Assembly: GCF_025499605.1 (NCBI RefSeq)
Contig: NZ_JAFMVC010000003.1
Span: 124,001-188,000 of the forward strand
Length of the DNA: 64,000 bases
Source of the DNA: Carboxylicivirga litoralis
Lineage (GTDB): Bacteria; Bacteroidota; Bacteroidia; Bacteroidales; Marinilabiliaceae
Direction of reading: 5' to 3'
Numbering within the stretch: the stretch's first letter is position 1; every line of letters starts with the position of its first letter. Below are positions 26,619 to 36,545 of the stretch, piece after piece. Position numbers and translations under genes: made by a program. Under the pieces are notes generated by a model. The model searched no databases, was not told the origin of the DNA, and was given only the letters and a program-made list of their open reading frames with translations.

Positions 26619-29369
26619 ATGAAGAAGGGCTGGGTTATTGCAACCATTTTAATTAGCTGTTTACTTTTAGTTTATATTTTAATTCAAGTTAACCGGGGAA
26701 GAAGTTATAACAACGATTCTGCATTGGCCGCCATACCTTCTGACGCCGCCGCTATTATTAAAGCGAGTGATTTAGGATACATTCATAATTCATTGTTTCA
26801 AACCATCGATTTTAAGCAGGAGATACAGCAAGCAAACGTTGTTTCGAAACTGATTGCTTTGTTTTCCGATTTAGATTCGCTTAAGAGTAACGAAGGAGTA
26901 GCAATAACAAAAGAACTCAATCAACTGCCATTCTACTGTTCAATTCATGCACAAGGAAAAGAAAGTGTTAGTCCTCTGTTTATGTTTGAAATACCAAATC
27001 GAAAAGAAGAGGCAAAAATTGAACGCTTCATAAAACATCTGAATGAATACGGCTACCAGCTTAATCAGCGTAAATACAACTCAAAGCTTATTTATGAGGT
27101 AGGCAACCATAAAAAGCAGCTCTTTATACATGTCGATAATGGGTTATTGCTGATAAGTCCGTCAAACTTACTGATTGAGTCATCAATAAGGCAACAACAA
27201 CGAAAAGAAAGCTGGATTGACAATGGCGATTTTAAACAGATATACAAGACCATTGGAGCAGGCTCAAAACTCAATGTCTTTGTAAATTTTAAAGAGTTGC
27301 CACCGGTAATTAGTCCACTTGTAGAAAAGGTCGCAAAAAATCGGCTGGGTAAGCTGGCTCAACAAAGTCATTGGGCCGAATTGGATGTTGAAATTGATGA
27401 GCAGGCTGTTTTGCTTAATGGATTTATGAGTGCCAATAATCAAGGAATCATGAGTCAGCTTTTGGTCGATGCACAACCGCAACGTTCACATATGCACGAT
27501 GTTCTGCCTCGTAATACAAGGGCTTATATCACTGTTTCGATGGAAAGTGGAAATGAACTAAAGCGCCGACTATCCACCTTTTATAATGGCAATGAATCGG
27601 GAAGTGAACTGGAACACAAGCTGAAGCGTATTGAGAACGAACTGGCTTTTAACTTTAAAGATGAATTGTTTAATCAGCTGACCGGAGATTTGGCCTTGGC
27701 CTATAGTGACTATAATCATTTACAGCCGAAAGCCAATGGGGCATTTGTCTTAAAGATGAAGAGCCAGTCAAGGGGTAAAGAATTGATATTGGAGATGCTT
27801 CGAAAGATGCACAAACAAAACAACGTTCCATTGTTAGCAAAAACGTATAAGCCTGATGCTGAGATGAGGTTCAATATTTACAAAGGCTTTTCTGATGATT
27901 TAATAGTGGATTTATTTGGGGCGTTGTTACCACAGGTGCCTCATGAGTATATAGGATTTTACGACGATAACATCATAATGGCCGATGCCCCGGTTTTGAT
28001 TGAGCAATTTATTTATAGCAATATGCTCAACAAAACGTTAAGCAAAAGTCGGACACATCAATCTTTTTTAAGCAATTTTTCAAGTCGCGAGAATGTATTT
28101 GTCTTTTGTGAAACGGCTCATATGTCTTCCTTGCTGGGTTCGTTTTTCCAACCTCTTTTAGGCGATATTGATGAAGCTCAAAAAGAAGCATTAGGCAATT
28201 TCTACGGCATGGGTGTGCAATTGAGCGGAACGGGTAAGATGATTTATACAACTTCTTACTTGCAATATCTGCCAATGCGTGAATCTGAACCACGAACTAT
28301 TTGGCAAAGTTTGCTCGATTCAACTGTGGTGATGAAACCAACCCTGGTAAAAAATCATTATACCAATGAACGAGAAGTGCTGGTTCAGGATGAAGCTAAT
28401 AACCTGTATTTATTGAGTAATAGTGGCAGGGTGCTTTGGAAAAGGCCATTAGATAGTCCGGTTATGAGTGAGATAGTACAGATAGATTATTATCGAAACA
28501 ATAAGCTGCAATACTTATTTAACACGCAAAATTCTATCTTTTTATTGGATAGAAATGGTAATAATGTAGCTAAGTTCCCTGTGAAGTTACCATCGCCGGC
28601 AAGCAATGGACTGGCAGTGGTTGACTATGATAACAACCGAAAATATCGCTTGTTTGTGGCTTGCGAAAACCGACATGTCTACCTGTATGATGGAAAAGGC
28701 AATAGGGTGTCGGGATGGAAATTTGGGAAAACGGATGGAAAAGTAACGTTGCCTGTTCAACATTTCCGTTCAAACGGTAAAGATTACATTGCTTTTGCAG
28801 ACAATAAACGTAACTATATTTGCGATAGAAAAGGAAATATACGGGTGAAGCTGAAATCACAGTTTGTCAGAAATGCAGATTCGCCCTATTTTATAGAAAA
28901 TGATAATAAGATCAACGATTGCCTGGTCACAACTGATGAAAAAGGCTTGTTGAAGAAAATCAAACTGGCTGATGGCTCGGTGATCGCTAAAGAAATGTTT
29001 GATGTTGAAAGTAAACACGCTTTTAGTGTTTTCAATATGAATGGTAAAGCGCATTATCTGTTGTCTGAACCCAAGCGGGTTGTGTGTGCCACTTCTGAAG
29101 GCAAAGAGGTGTTTGATAAAGAGTTTGATGAGGAGATAAATCTGAATATTGACAGGTATCAATTTTCGGCACAAAACATCAAGTTTGGTGTCTCTGAAAA
29201 AGACAAGGGAAAAATTTACCTGTTGAACAAGGATGGTAAGATGTATAAGGGTTTCCCTTTAAAAGGAAATTCACGTTTTAGTATCGGTTTTTTAAAGTCG
29301 TCTGCTTCGAGGTTTAATTTAATCGTGGGAGGTTCTGAGAACTATATTTATAATTATCAGGTTGATTAA
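26619..29369 (+). CDS. Membrane-anchored protein with DUF3352-like N-half and PQQ/beta-propeller-like C-half
   Basis: The 916-residue protein has an N-terminal anchor helix (VIATILISCLLLVYILIQV). Residues about 35-560 contain the DUF3352-like pattern (LAAIPSDAAAIIKASDL, GDFKQIYKTIGAGSKLNVFVNF, LPRNTRAYITVSMESG), and about 570-916 are repeated YLLSNSGRVLWKRPLDSPV / IFLLDRNGNNVAKFPVKLP / VYLYDGKGNRVSGWKFGK / YLLNKDGKMYKGFPLKG blades, a pyrroloquinoline-propeller-like fold. No catalytic motif is evident. It is probably periplasmic, tethered to the inner membrane. A Gfo/Idh gene begins 11 bp downstream, likely in the same operon. Confidence 0.6.
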   Translation: MKKGWVIATILISCLLLVYILIQVNRGRSYNNDSALAAIPSDAAAIIKASDLGYIHNSLFQTIDFKQEIQQANVVSKLIALFSDLDSLKSNEGVAITKELNQLPFYCSIHAQGKESVSPLFMFEIPNRKEEAKIERFIKHLNEYGYQLNQRKYNSKLIYEVGNHKKQLFIHVDNGLLLISPSNLLIESSIRQQQRKESWIDNGDFKQIYKTIGAGSKLNVFVNFKELPPVISPLVEKVAKNRLGKLAQQSHWAELDVEIDEQAVLLNGFMSANNQGIMSQLLVDAQPQRSHMHDVLPRNTRAYITVSMESGNELKRRLSTFYNGNESGSELEHKLKRIENELAFNFKDELFNQLTGDLALAYSDYNHLQPKANGAFVLKMKSQSRGKELILEMLRKMHKQNNVPLLAKTYKPDAEMRFNIYKGFSDDLIVDLFGALLPQVPHEYIGFYDDNIIMADAPVLIEQFIYSNMLNKTLSKSRTHQSFLSNFSSRENVFVFCETAHMSSLLGSFFQPLLGDIDEAQKEALGNFYGMGVQLSGTGKMIYTTSYLQYLPMRESEPRTIWQSLLDSTVVMKPTLVKNHYTNEREVLVQDEANNLYLLSNSGRVLWKRPLDSPVMSEIVQIDYYRNNKLQYLFNTQNSIFLLDRNGNNVAKFPVKLPSPASNGLAVVDYDNNRKYRLFVACENRHVYLYDGKGNRVSGWKFGKTDGKVTLPVQHFRSNGKDYIAFADNKRNYICDRKGNIRVKLKSQFVRNADSPYFIENDNKINDCLVTTDEKGLLKKIKLADGSVIAKEMFDVESKHAFSVFNMNGKAHYLLSEPKRVVCATSEGKEVFDKEFDEEINLNIDRYQFSAQNIKFGVSEKDKGKIYLLNKDGKMYKGFPLKGNSRFSIGFLKSSASRFNLIVGGSENYIYNYQVD

Positions 29370-29380
29370 GTGTTGAAAGA

Positions 29381-30370
29381 ATGGAAAAATTAAGACTAGG
29401 TGTATTGGGGTGTTCAAACCACTTTATAAAAAGGGTGGTTTTGCCAGTTAAGAAATTAAATAGTGTTGAGTTGTATGCTCTTGCATCGCGAAATATTAAA
29501 AAGGCATCCGAAGTAGCACGTCAGTTCGAGATTGAGAAGCATTATGGTGATTATCAGGCCGTGCTTGATGATAAGGCGATTGATGCCGTGTATATTCCAT
29601 TACCCAATCATATGCATTTCGAATGGGCTAAAAAAGCCGCATTGGCAGGGAAACATATCCTTTGCGAAAAGCCAATGTGTATGGATGCCGATGAGGTGCA
29701 GGAATTAGTGGAATTCTGCCAAAAGAATAATGTGGTTTTGATGGAAGCTTTTATGTATAAACATCATCCGCAGTGGATAAAAGTGAAAGATATTATCCGG
29801 ACCAATAATATTGGAAAAATACAATACATCAATACCTCGTTTTCATACAATAACCCCTCTGCTTCAAATATCCGAAATATTAAAGAATATGGTGGCGGAG
29901 CGCTGCGCGATATTGGTTGTTATGCCGTTTCTGTCCCTCGGTTCCTATTGGATAAAGAACCGCAAAAAGTTATCAGCTTATTGAGTTATCATAGTGAGTT
30001 CGGAACTGATATGCTAACATCGACCATGCTTGATTTCGGAACGGTTCGTTCTACATTTAATGTATCAACATGCGCTAGTGCTTTTCAGCGGGTTGATATT
30101 GTTGGAAGCGCAGGGATGATAGTTGTTAATTTGCCTTTTAATACCTATGCCGATGTGCCAGCTAAAGTAACTGTAGAAACAGCAATTGGAACACGTGAGG
30201 TGAAAGTGGAGGCGACTGATCAATACGGCTTGATGGTGGATAGTTTTGCTCGAAAAATCATCGAAAAAGTACCGCCTTCAAACGACGAAGATGATGCTAT
30301 TTGCAACCAAAAGGTGCTGGATGCTATTCTTCGCTCATCGGAATCGGAAAAGTGGGAAACGATCAGTTAA
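29381..30370 (+). CDS. Gfo/Idh/MocA family NAD(P)-dependent oxidoreductase
   Basis: The N-terminal Rossmann fold reads LRLGVLGCSNHFIKRVVLP and DAVYIPLPNHMHFEWAKKAALAGKHILCEKPMC, with the conserved EKP Lys. The substrate domain has MEAFMYKHHPQWIKVK, GGGALRDIGCYAVSVPR and a C-terminal DSFARKI. This is the trans-1,2-dihydrobenzene-1,2-diol/glucose-fructose-oxidoreductase-like branch acting on sugars or their derivatives; the exact substrate is unknown. A length of 329 residues is normal. It starts 11 bp after the preceding membrane protein. Confidence 0.85.
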   Translation: MEKLRLGVLGCSNHFIKRVVLPVKKLNSVELYALASRNIKKASEVARQFEIEKHYGDYQAVLDDKAIDAVYIPLPNHMHFEWAKKAALAGKHILCEKPMCMDADEVQELVEFCQKNNVVLMEAFMYKHHPQWIKVKDIIRTNNIGKIQYINTSFSYNNPSASNIRNIKEYGGGALRDIGCYAVSVPRFLLDKEPQKVISLLSYHSEFGTDMLTSTMLDFGTVRSTFNVSTCASAFQRVDIVGSAGMIVVNLPFNTYADVPAKVTVETAIGTREVKVEATDQYGLMVDSFARKIIEKVPPSNDEDDAICNQKVLDAILRSSESEKWETIS

Positions 30371-30446
30371 TGAGATAATTTCACATTTTTTAAAAAACCT
30401 TGGCACGATAAATGCGTAACACCGGCAGGATGTTAATTAGGGTGTT

Positions 30447-31004
30447 ATGAAGAAAAAGGTTAATTACAATATTCTGGAACTGACGAGTCGAACACATTTT
30501 ATTCCGGCCAAAGGCTACGATAAAAAAATTGAGTTGGTTAAAATCAAGAAGAGTTCTGGTTTCGATTATAATTTTCCCTTGTCGGGTCAATTGTCAAATG
30601 GCTGGTGGGAACAATTATCCTGGAATAAAGACATCCTGAAAGGCTTCTTGGCATATCCTGAAGTGCACTTCTTTATAGCTTTGCACGAAGGAGAAATTAT
30701 AGGGTCATTTGACCTTATCGTACTGCCCGATAGACAAGTTGAAATTAAGAACTTCGGAATTGTTAATGATTTCATCGATTTTGAGATTCGTGCCATGTTC
30801 CTTTCCAAAGCCGTTGATTATTGTTTTCAGTTTGAGCCCAAACGTATTTTCTTTCATGCCAGTGAATTTGAAAAAATGGCGGCCATATCTAATTATTTGT
30901 CACAAGGATTTAGCATTAGTTCTTTTGATAAAGAATTAGGCAATGAATGTAGTGTCAAAGAGCAAACCGATTTACAATCTAACTTCCTGATAAACCTCAA
31001 TTAA
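30447..31004 (+). CDS. Possible GNAT-fold acetyltransferase-like protein
   Basis: The 185-residue cytosolic protein has no recognised family. The middle reads VHFFIALHEGEIIGSFDLIVLPDRQVEIKNFGIVNDFIDFEIRAMFLSKAVDYCFQFEPKRIFFHASEFEKMAAISNYLSQGF. Strand-G-strand, then helix and IsnYLsqGF, resemble the GNAT core (EIIG ... A...Y...GF), but the pyrophosphate loop is not clear. The preceding gap of 76 bp leaves open whether it belongs to the upstream operon. Confidence 0.45.
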   Translation: MKKKVNYNILELTSRTHFIPAKGYDKKIELVKIKKSSGFDYNFPLSGQLSNGWWEQLSWNKDILKGFLAYPEVHFFIALHEGEIIGSFDLIVLPDRQVEIKNFGIVNDFIDFEIRAMFLSKAVDYCFQFEPKRIFFHASEFEKMAAISNYLSQGFSISSFDKELGNECSVKEQTDLQSNFLINLN

Positions 31005-31460
31005 TATTGCCAGCTTATCACAAGTTATACCAAATGTATTACAAAATGAGCCTGAATCATTTTGCTACTTATATTGGTTAATTCCGATACATAATTAAAG
31101 TGATTTTAAAGCAAATCGCTTTAAAGCCGCCTTTTGATTAGTAAACGGTATTAACTCCTTGCATATATGTGATTAAAGCTTGTTTAATCACAAAAAAATG
31201 CCCTTTAAGGGGGACTTTACATCAATTAACGTAAAATAACAAAACAATTCTCCGTTTTTTCCGTACTAGCACTGACGTGTGACGTTAGAATTATTTCTAT
31301 CTTGTCAAAGTTAAGGAGGGGTGTTGATATACTTCCTTCAAGTGATGTGAAAAACAATAGAGAGAAGTGGAATGATATTTCCATGTTCTTTCTAATTTTG
31401 CATTTCTTTATTTTGGTTAGAAAATTGATTAAAAGTAGTTAGTAAAACACACTACAGAGT
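31005..31460. other. 456-bp intergenic region with inverted repeat before siaB
   Basis: No gene is supported here. A perfect 9-bp inverted repeat GTGATTAAA / TTTAATCAC with a 5-base loop lies at 31169-31191. It is not followed by a T-tract on either strand, so an operator is more likely than a terminator. A TAnnTTTG box sits at 31393-31400. Confidence 0.45.
31393..31400 (+). promoter_or_regulatory. -7 box TAATTTTG upstream of siaB
   Basis: An exact TAnnTTTG match 60 bp before the siaB ATG. No clear TTTG -33 element is present. Confidence 0.45.
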
Positions 31461-32030
31461 ATGGATATGAATAAAGAAAATCATGGGTTTTTAGACTTTG
31501 CATATCAAATGTATAAGACTATGAAAACCAATGAAATTAATTTGGTTTACGAAGGGGAAGTTACCCAGGAAATTACAAAAACCTTTACGTCAATTACCGA
31601 AAAAAGCCTTGAGAAGAGTCAAGAGTCTAATACGGTGCAGCGAAAAGTGTTTAATGTAATGGTTGAGTGCCTCCAGAACATTAGCAAACATGCCGATTCA
31701 TTAGATGAGAACGAAAGTGAACGTCGAGGTATTGTGATGGTGAGTCATGGTGAAACAAGCTATAACATTATTACCGGTAATGTTATCAAAAATGACAAGG
31801 TTCCTGAGTTGAAAGCTAACCTTGAGCATGTAAATAGCCTTGATAAAAAGGGCTTATCAGAGCTTTTCAAGAAGCAAATGCGCGAAGGTAAGATTTCGGA
31901 TAAAGGTGGAGCCGGACTTGGATTTATTGATATCGCCAAGAAAACAGGCAGCAAACTAACCTATGAATTTAAAAAGCTAAATGAAGAAGTTAGCTTCTTT
32001 ATTTTAACATCAACAATAAAACGAAACTAA
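31461..32030 (+). CDS. siaB: SiaB-family protein kinase (DUF6272)
   Basis: The 189-residue GHKL-type protein has VFNVMVECLQNISKHAD as the N-box (Glu and Asn contact Mg-ATP) and SDKGGAGLGFIDIAKKTG as the G-box. In Pseudomonas aeruginosa, SiaB phosphorylates SiaC and the PP2C phosphatase SiaA reverses it. It starts from either MDMNKENHG or Met3. SiaC follows after 13 bp, so the two are cotranscribed. The window's own PP2C sensor at 1-2364 is a possible SiaA counterpart, but it is not adjacent. Confidence 0.85.
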   Translation: MDMNKENHGFLDFAYQMYKTMKTNEINLVYEGEVTQEITKTFTSITEKSLEKSQESNTVQRKVFNVMVECLQNISKHADSLDENESERRGIVMVSHGETSYNIITGNVIKNDKVPELKANLEHVNSLDKKGLSELFKKQMREGKISDKGGAGLGFIDIAKKTGSKLTYEFKKLNEEVSFFILTSTIKRN

Positions 32031-32043
32031 TCTGACACAAATT

Positions 32044-32424
32044 ATGGAAGTAATTAATATTGCAGGTACGGACGATACGCCTAATGTAATTCTGGATAAG
32101 GACAATAATAAGTTTGAAATTTCAGGACGTTCACTACCTGAAGATGTGAATATGTTTTATGAGCCAATCTTAAACTGGATTGACAACTATGCTGAAGCAC
32201 CAGCTGAAAAAACAGAGTTCCATTTTAAATTAGAGTATTTTAATACCGCATCGTCAAAAGTTATTCTTGATATTCTTTTGAAATTTGAAGAAATCGTTGA
32301 GAATGATCACGATGTGGTGATTAAATGGCACTATCACGAAGAAGAAGAAGACATGCTCGAAGCAGGTGAAGAATATGCTGATATTGTTGAAATTCCTTTC
32401 GACTATATTTCATACACCGACTAA
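32044..32424 (+). CDS. siaC: SiaC-family regulatory phosphoprotein (DUF1987)
   Basis: The 126-residue protein opens INIAGTDDTPNVILDKDNNKFEISGRSLPEDVNMFYEPI, the DUF1987 signature. Thr68 in LEYFNTASSKVIL falls at the same residue number as the phosphorylated Thr of P. aeruginosa SiaC. In Pseudomonas, unphosphorylated SiaC binds and activates a diguanylate cyclase; no GGDEF gene is near here, so its target in this organism is unknown. It lies between siaB and the ABC transporter gene. Confidence 0.88.
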   Translation: MEVINIAGTDDTPNVILDKDNNKFEISGRSLPEDVNMFYEPILNWIDNYAEAPAEKTEFHFKLEYFNTASSKVILDILLKFEEIVENDHDVVIKWHYHEEEEDMLEAGEEYADIVEIPFDYISYTD

Positions 32425-32461
32425 GACACAAATACCCAAACTAACTTTTGAAATTTAATTT

Positions 32462-35400
32462 ATGAGTGAAGAGATTCTGAAAGCACTGATGCAACTGTTT
32501 GGTTTAATTGCCAAGCAGGATGGAGGTGTTGAAGCGAATGAAATAGAATATGTAAAAACATTCCTGAAACAGCAGTTAAATGCAGAAGCTGTAGAAGAGT
32601 ACTATTCGCTATTTCTTAAATTCTCGAAAGATTCGAAGCTTGGGAAAGAAGAACCTGAAGGCAAGGTTAAGTTAACTTCGATGAAAGATTCCGTCAAAAT
32701 ACTCGGAATCTGTAAGAAGATTAACAAAAAGCTGAATAAAGAACAGAAGGTCGTTGTATTATTACGTTTGTATGAGCTGGTTAATGCCGACCGTAAGTTT
32801 ACCGAGCAACGCATGGCCATTATCAATACGGTGGCCGATGTGTTTAAATTACCCAAAGAAGAGATTGAAGCCATCGAAACCTATACGGTAAATAACGAAT
32901 TGGCAGAGCTCGATTTGGATGATGTTTTAGTTGTTAATCATCAGGCGCCTGAGCATAAGAATGCCAAGCATATTAAAACAGGTGAGCTTGATGGTCATGT
33001 GCTGATACTAAGGGTGAAAAGTGCTGGCCTGTATTTTGTCAGATATACAGGTGAGCAGGATATTTTCCTTAACGGATTGCTGATTAACAACCGTCGTATT
33101 TACCTTTTTCCAAAAGGAAGTTTTGTAAAGCTGCCAAAAGGACAACCGGTATATTATACCGATGTGGTGTCGCGCTTCATGTCCGACTCATCGGTATCTA
33201 AAATCTCCTATGAAGTAAAAGATGTAGGTTTTCAGTTCAAAACAGGCGGTATTGGATTACGAAATGTCAATATCTCTGAAGAACAAGGTAAGCTTATAGG
33301 AATTATGGGGGCCAGTGGTGCTGGTAAAACGACGTTGCTCAACGTGCTTTGTGGCAATGAAACTCCAACAAGTGGCGAAGTGCTGATTAACAGCTATAAC
33401 CTGCACCACGAGCGTGATAAGGTGGAAGGTGTAATCGGTTACATCCCACAAGATGACTTGTTGATTGAGGAACTGACCGTTTACGAAAACCTTTACTACA
33501 ACGCTAAGTTGTGTTTTAAAGACAAGGACGAGAAAGAAATTGAGGAGATGGTGAACAATACCCTCATGAGCCTTGGCCTTTATGAACGCAGAAACCTCAA
33601 AGTGGGTTCGCCACTGAATAAAATGATTAGTGGTGGCCAGCGAAAGCGATTGAATATCGCCCTGGAGCTGATACGTGAGCCTGGTATTTTATTTGTTGAT
33701 GAGCCTACATCCGGCTTGTCGTCGCGCGATTCGGAAAACGTGATGAACCTTTTACGTGAATTGGCGCTGAAAGGTAAGCTTATTTTTGTGGTGATTCACC
33801 AGCCATCGTCCGACATCTACAAGATGTTTGATAAGATGTACATCCTCGATACAGGTGGTTATCCGGTGTATTATGGTAACCCAAGTGAATCGTTGATTTA
33901 CTTTAAGCGGCTCGATGCACAAATCAATAGCGACCAGGGCGAATGTGGGACATGTGGTAATCTTAATCCGGAGCTGATTTTCAATATCATCGATGCCAAT
34001 GTCATTGATGAATATGGTAATTACACCAATAAGCGGAAAACATCGCCGGAAGAGTGGCACGATCACTATAAAGAAAACATTGAACTGCCACAAGTTGAAC
34101 AGGCAACATCAACGCCGCCAAAGTCGTTGAATATCCCATCGTGGTTTAAGCAGTTCTTTATCTATACACTTCGCGATTTTAAGTCAAAAATCAGTAACAC
34201 ACAGTATATTCTATTAAACCTGTTGGAAGCGCCGTTTCTAGGTTTTATACTGGCTTACCTGATTCGTTACATCGTTGATCCGGAATCGGATATTTACATT
34301 TTCCGCGAGAATGAAAACATCGCGCCATATATTTTTATGGGCATCATTGTTGCCCTGTTTTTTGGCTTGATTATTAGTGCAGAAGAAATCTTCAAAGACG
34401 CCAAGATATTAAAGCGGGAAAAGTTTCTAAACCTAAGTCGATCCAGTTACCTGGCATCTAAAATCCTGATATTATTTACAATGTCAGCGATTCAGATGAC
34501 GCTTTTTGTGTTTGTTGCCAACACTATATTGGGTATTAAGGGTATGAACTTCGAATTTTGGCTGGCATTATTTTCAGTATCAGCCTTTGCTAATATTCTG
34601 GGACTTATATTATCAGCCTCTTTTAACTCCATTGTTACCATTTATATTTTGATACCATTGGTGATGATACCACAAATGGTATTAGGTGGAGCCATGTTTA
34701 CTTTTGATAAGCTGAACAAAGATTTTACCAGCGTCGATAAGGTGCCATTGGTAGCAGAGGTGATGCCTTCGCGCTACATCTACGAAGGGCTGATTGTGCA
34801 CCAGTATAAGCACAATAACTATAAGAAGAACATTTTCGATGTTGAGTTGCAACAAAGCAGTTCGGATTTTAAAAATGTTTATTACTTGCCAGAATTGGAA
34901 GAGATGGTGGAAGCGTGTCGCATTGCTGACAAATCAAGTGATGCTTATATAAATGACTTGGCTTTGTTGCATAATGAGCTGTCGAAAGAGATGATGCGAG
35001 TGCCGGATATTTCATTTAGTGCAATTGATAAACTAAACGTCGAGGGCTTTAATGAAGAGGTGGCTTTAGAGACTAAAAACTACATCGAAGGTTTAAAAAA
35101 TCATTACCGCGATATCTTTAATAAGGCCGATAATACGATTAACCGATTCTTATCTGAGAATATCAGAAATAACAAAGACCGTTTTAACGCCATTAAAGAT
35201 GCATATTACAACGAGAGTATTTCCGATATCGTTCGTAAGACATTTGATAAGAATAAGTTACTGCGTGATGGCGATAAGCTGATTCAGGTAGTTGACCCGA
35301 TTTATCAGGTGCCTGAACCCGAAACAGCCGTGTCGTTCCGAACGCACTTTTTTGCCCCGCAAAAGCATTTTGCTGGTGTCTTCTACGATACCTTATGGTT

Positions 35401-35512
35401 TAATATCACAGTTGTCTGGCTGTTGACCATCATGATGTATGTGGTGCTGTATTTTGATTTACTAAAGAAAGGAATGAACTTCTTTGGGGAATTAAAACTG
35501 TTTAAAAAGTAA
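32462..35512 (+). CDS. ABC transporter with TerB-like N-domain, ATPase and ABC-2 permease in one chain
   Basis: The 1016-residue fusion has a TerB-like helical domain at about residues 1-140, a beta-rich FHA-like segment at about 160-240 (ILRVKSAGLYFVRYTGEQDIFLNG), an ATPase at 255-480 with Walker A GASGAGKTTLL, signature ISGGQRKRLNIAL and Walker B ILFVDEPTSGL, and an ABC-2/ABCG-type permease (600-760 plus a last helix at about 985). A soluble insert of about 190 residues lies before the last helix. ABCG-like half-transporters usually move lipids or drugs. It follows siaC by 37 bp and is followed by a lipoprotein gene, so a SiaBC-regulated export unit is inferred. Confidence 0.85.
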   Translation: MSEEILKALMQLFGLIAKQDGGVEANEIEYVKTFLKQQLNAEAVEEYYSLFLKFSKDSKLGKEEPEGKVKLTSMKDSVKILGICKKINKKLNKEQKVVVLLRLYELVNADRKFTEQRMAIINTVADVFKLPKEEIEAIETYTVNNELAELDLDDVLVVNHQAPEHKNAKHIKTGELDGHVLILRVKSAGLYFVRYTGEQDIFLNGLLINNRRIYLFPKGSFVKLPKGQPVYYTDVVSRFMSDSSVSKISYEVKDVGFQFKTGGIGLRNVNISEEQGKLIGIMGASGAGKTTLLNVLCGNETPTSGEVLINSYNLHHERDKVEGVIGYIPQDDLLIEELTVYENLYYNAKLCFKDKDEKEIEEMVNNTLMSLGLYERRNLKVGSPLNKMISGGQRKRLNIALELIREPGILFVDEPTSGLSSRDSENVMNLLRELALKGKLIFVVIHQPSSDIYKMFDKMYILDTGGYPVYYGNPSESLIYFKRLDAQINSDQGECGTCGNLNPELIFNIIDANVIDEYGNYTNKRKTSPEEWHDHYKENIELPQVEQATSTPPKSLNIPSWFKQFFIYTLRDFKSKISNTQYILLNLLEAPFLGFILAYLIRYIVDPESDIYIFRENENIAPYIFMGIIVALFFGLIISAEEIFKDAKILKREKFLNLSRSSYLASKILILFTMSAIQMTLFVFVANTILGIKGMNFEFWLALFSVSAFANILGLILSASFNSIVTIYILIPLVMIPQMVLGGAMFTFDKLNKDFTSVDKVPLVAEVMPSRYIYEGLIVHQYKHNNYKKNIFDVELQQSSSDFKNVYYLPELEEMVEACRIADKSSDAYINDLALLHNELSKEMMRVPDISFSAIDKLNVEGFNEEVALETKNYIEGLKNHYRDIFNKADNTINRFLSENIRNNKDRFNAIKDAYYNESISDIVRKTFDKNKLLRDGDKLIQVVDPIYQVPEPETAVSFRTHFFAPQKHFAGVFYDTLWFNITVVWLLTIMMYVVLYFDLLKKGMNFFGELKLFKK

Positions 35513-35568
35513 CCTTTTACTAAATAATTGAGTATAATTGCTTCAATCGAAATTAAAAACGTACTAAA

Positions 35569-36480
35569 ATGTTGAGAAAATTTAGTTACCTAACCTTGAT
35601 GGTTGCCGGAATTTGTTTAATGTCAGCATGTTCAGGGTCATCAAAAAAGAGCAGTGAATCTGATGAGTTAACGCTTTCTGCACCAGCTGAAAGTGGGGCG
35701 CTTGAACTGTCAGAAGAAGTAATGAGCGATGTAATTCAGAATATTTCATCACCAGTTGAGATGGCTTCAATAATTAAGGCTACAGGCGTTGATTTCTCTC
35801 AAAAAATACTAAACAGCACCGATAAAGTAGATAATTATAATACCAGCTATAAGCGAGCACTTAATTTAGGCGTTTATAGTGCCGATTTAGGATATATCAA
35901 TACATTCGACAAGAATAGTATTGTTGTGTCTTACCTGGTAGCCATTAAATCTTTGGCTGAAGGCATTAAAGTTGGTCAGTTCTTCGACTTCAATTCGTTG
36001 AAGCGTATGGCTACTAACAATAACAACCTGGACTCGTTAATGCAGATTTCTATCTCTAGTTTCAACCAGATGGATTCATACTTGCGCAGCCAGAAACGTA
36101 GCAATGTATCTTCGCTGATTGTTACGGGCGCCTGGATTGAAGGTTTGTACATTACAGCTAATGTGATTGAAGAAACGAACGACGAGAGCTTGATTAATCG
36201 TGTAGCAGAGCAAAAAGATATCATTGATATCATTGAAATTATTTTAAAGAATTACAGTGGCGATCCTGACTTCGCTGAATTGGCCAAAGGAATTAGCCAA
36301 TTGAAGGAGGCCTATAGTGCTGTGAAGATTACCACTGAAATGGGCGAAGCGAAAACGATTGAGCAGGACGGTAAATTAATCATCGTACAGGACGAGGTTA
36401 GTCACGTAGAAATTACCCCTGAACAGGTAAGTGCTATTGTTGCTGAAATCAAGTCATTAAGAGAATTCATTGTGTCGTAA
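35569..36480 (+). CDS. Lipoprotein of unknown function
   Basis: The 303-residue protein has a lipobox (LMVAGICLMSACSGSS, Cys at about residue 21), an acidic linker, and an all-helical body (VIQNISSPVEMASIIKATGVDFSQKILNSTDKVDNYN, then ALNLGVYSADLGYINTFDK). I know of no functional assignment; the family recurs in Bacteroidota beside SiaBC/ABC genes in my recollection, which is weak evidence. It lies 56 bp after the ABC transporter gene and is likely part of the same unit. Confidence 0.6.
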   Translation: MLRKFSYLTLMVAGICLMSACSGSSKKSSESDELTLSAPAESGALELSEEVMSDVIQNISSPVEMASIIKATGVDFSQKILNSTDKVDNYNTSYKRALNLGVYSADLGYINTFDKNSIVVSYLVAIKSLAEGIKVGQFFDFNSLKRMATNNNNLDSLMQISISSFNQMDSYLRSQKRSNVSSLIVTGAWIEGLYITANVIEETNDESLINRVAEQKDIIDIIEIILKNYSGDPDFAELAKGISQLKEAYSAVKITTEMGEAKTIEQDGKLIIVQDEVSHVEITPEQVSAIVAEIKSLREFIVS

Positions 36481-36503
36481 GGGAGCGTATTTGAAAAAAA
36501 AGT

Positions 36504-36511
36504 TATTTTTG
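36504..36511 (+). promoter_or_regulatory. -7 box TATTTTTG for the small secreted protein
   Basis: An exact TAnnTTTG match 34 bp before the ATG at 36546, so this gene may have its own promoter inside the cluster. Confidence 0.45.
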
Positions 36512-36545
36512 CAAATGTTCTTTGGGACCAATTAAAATTAGAAAG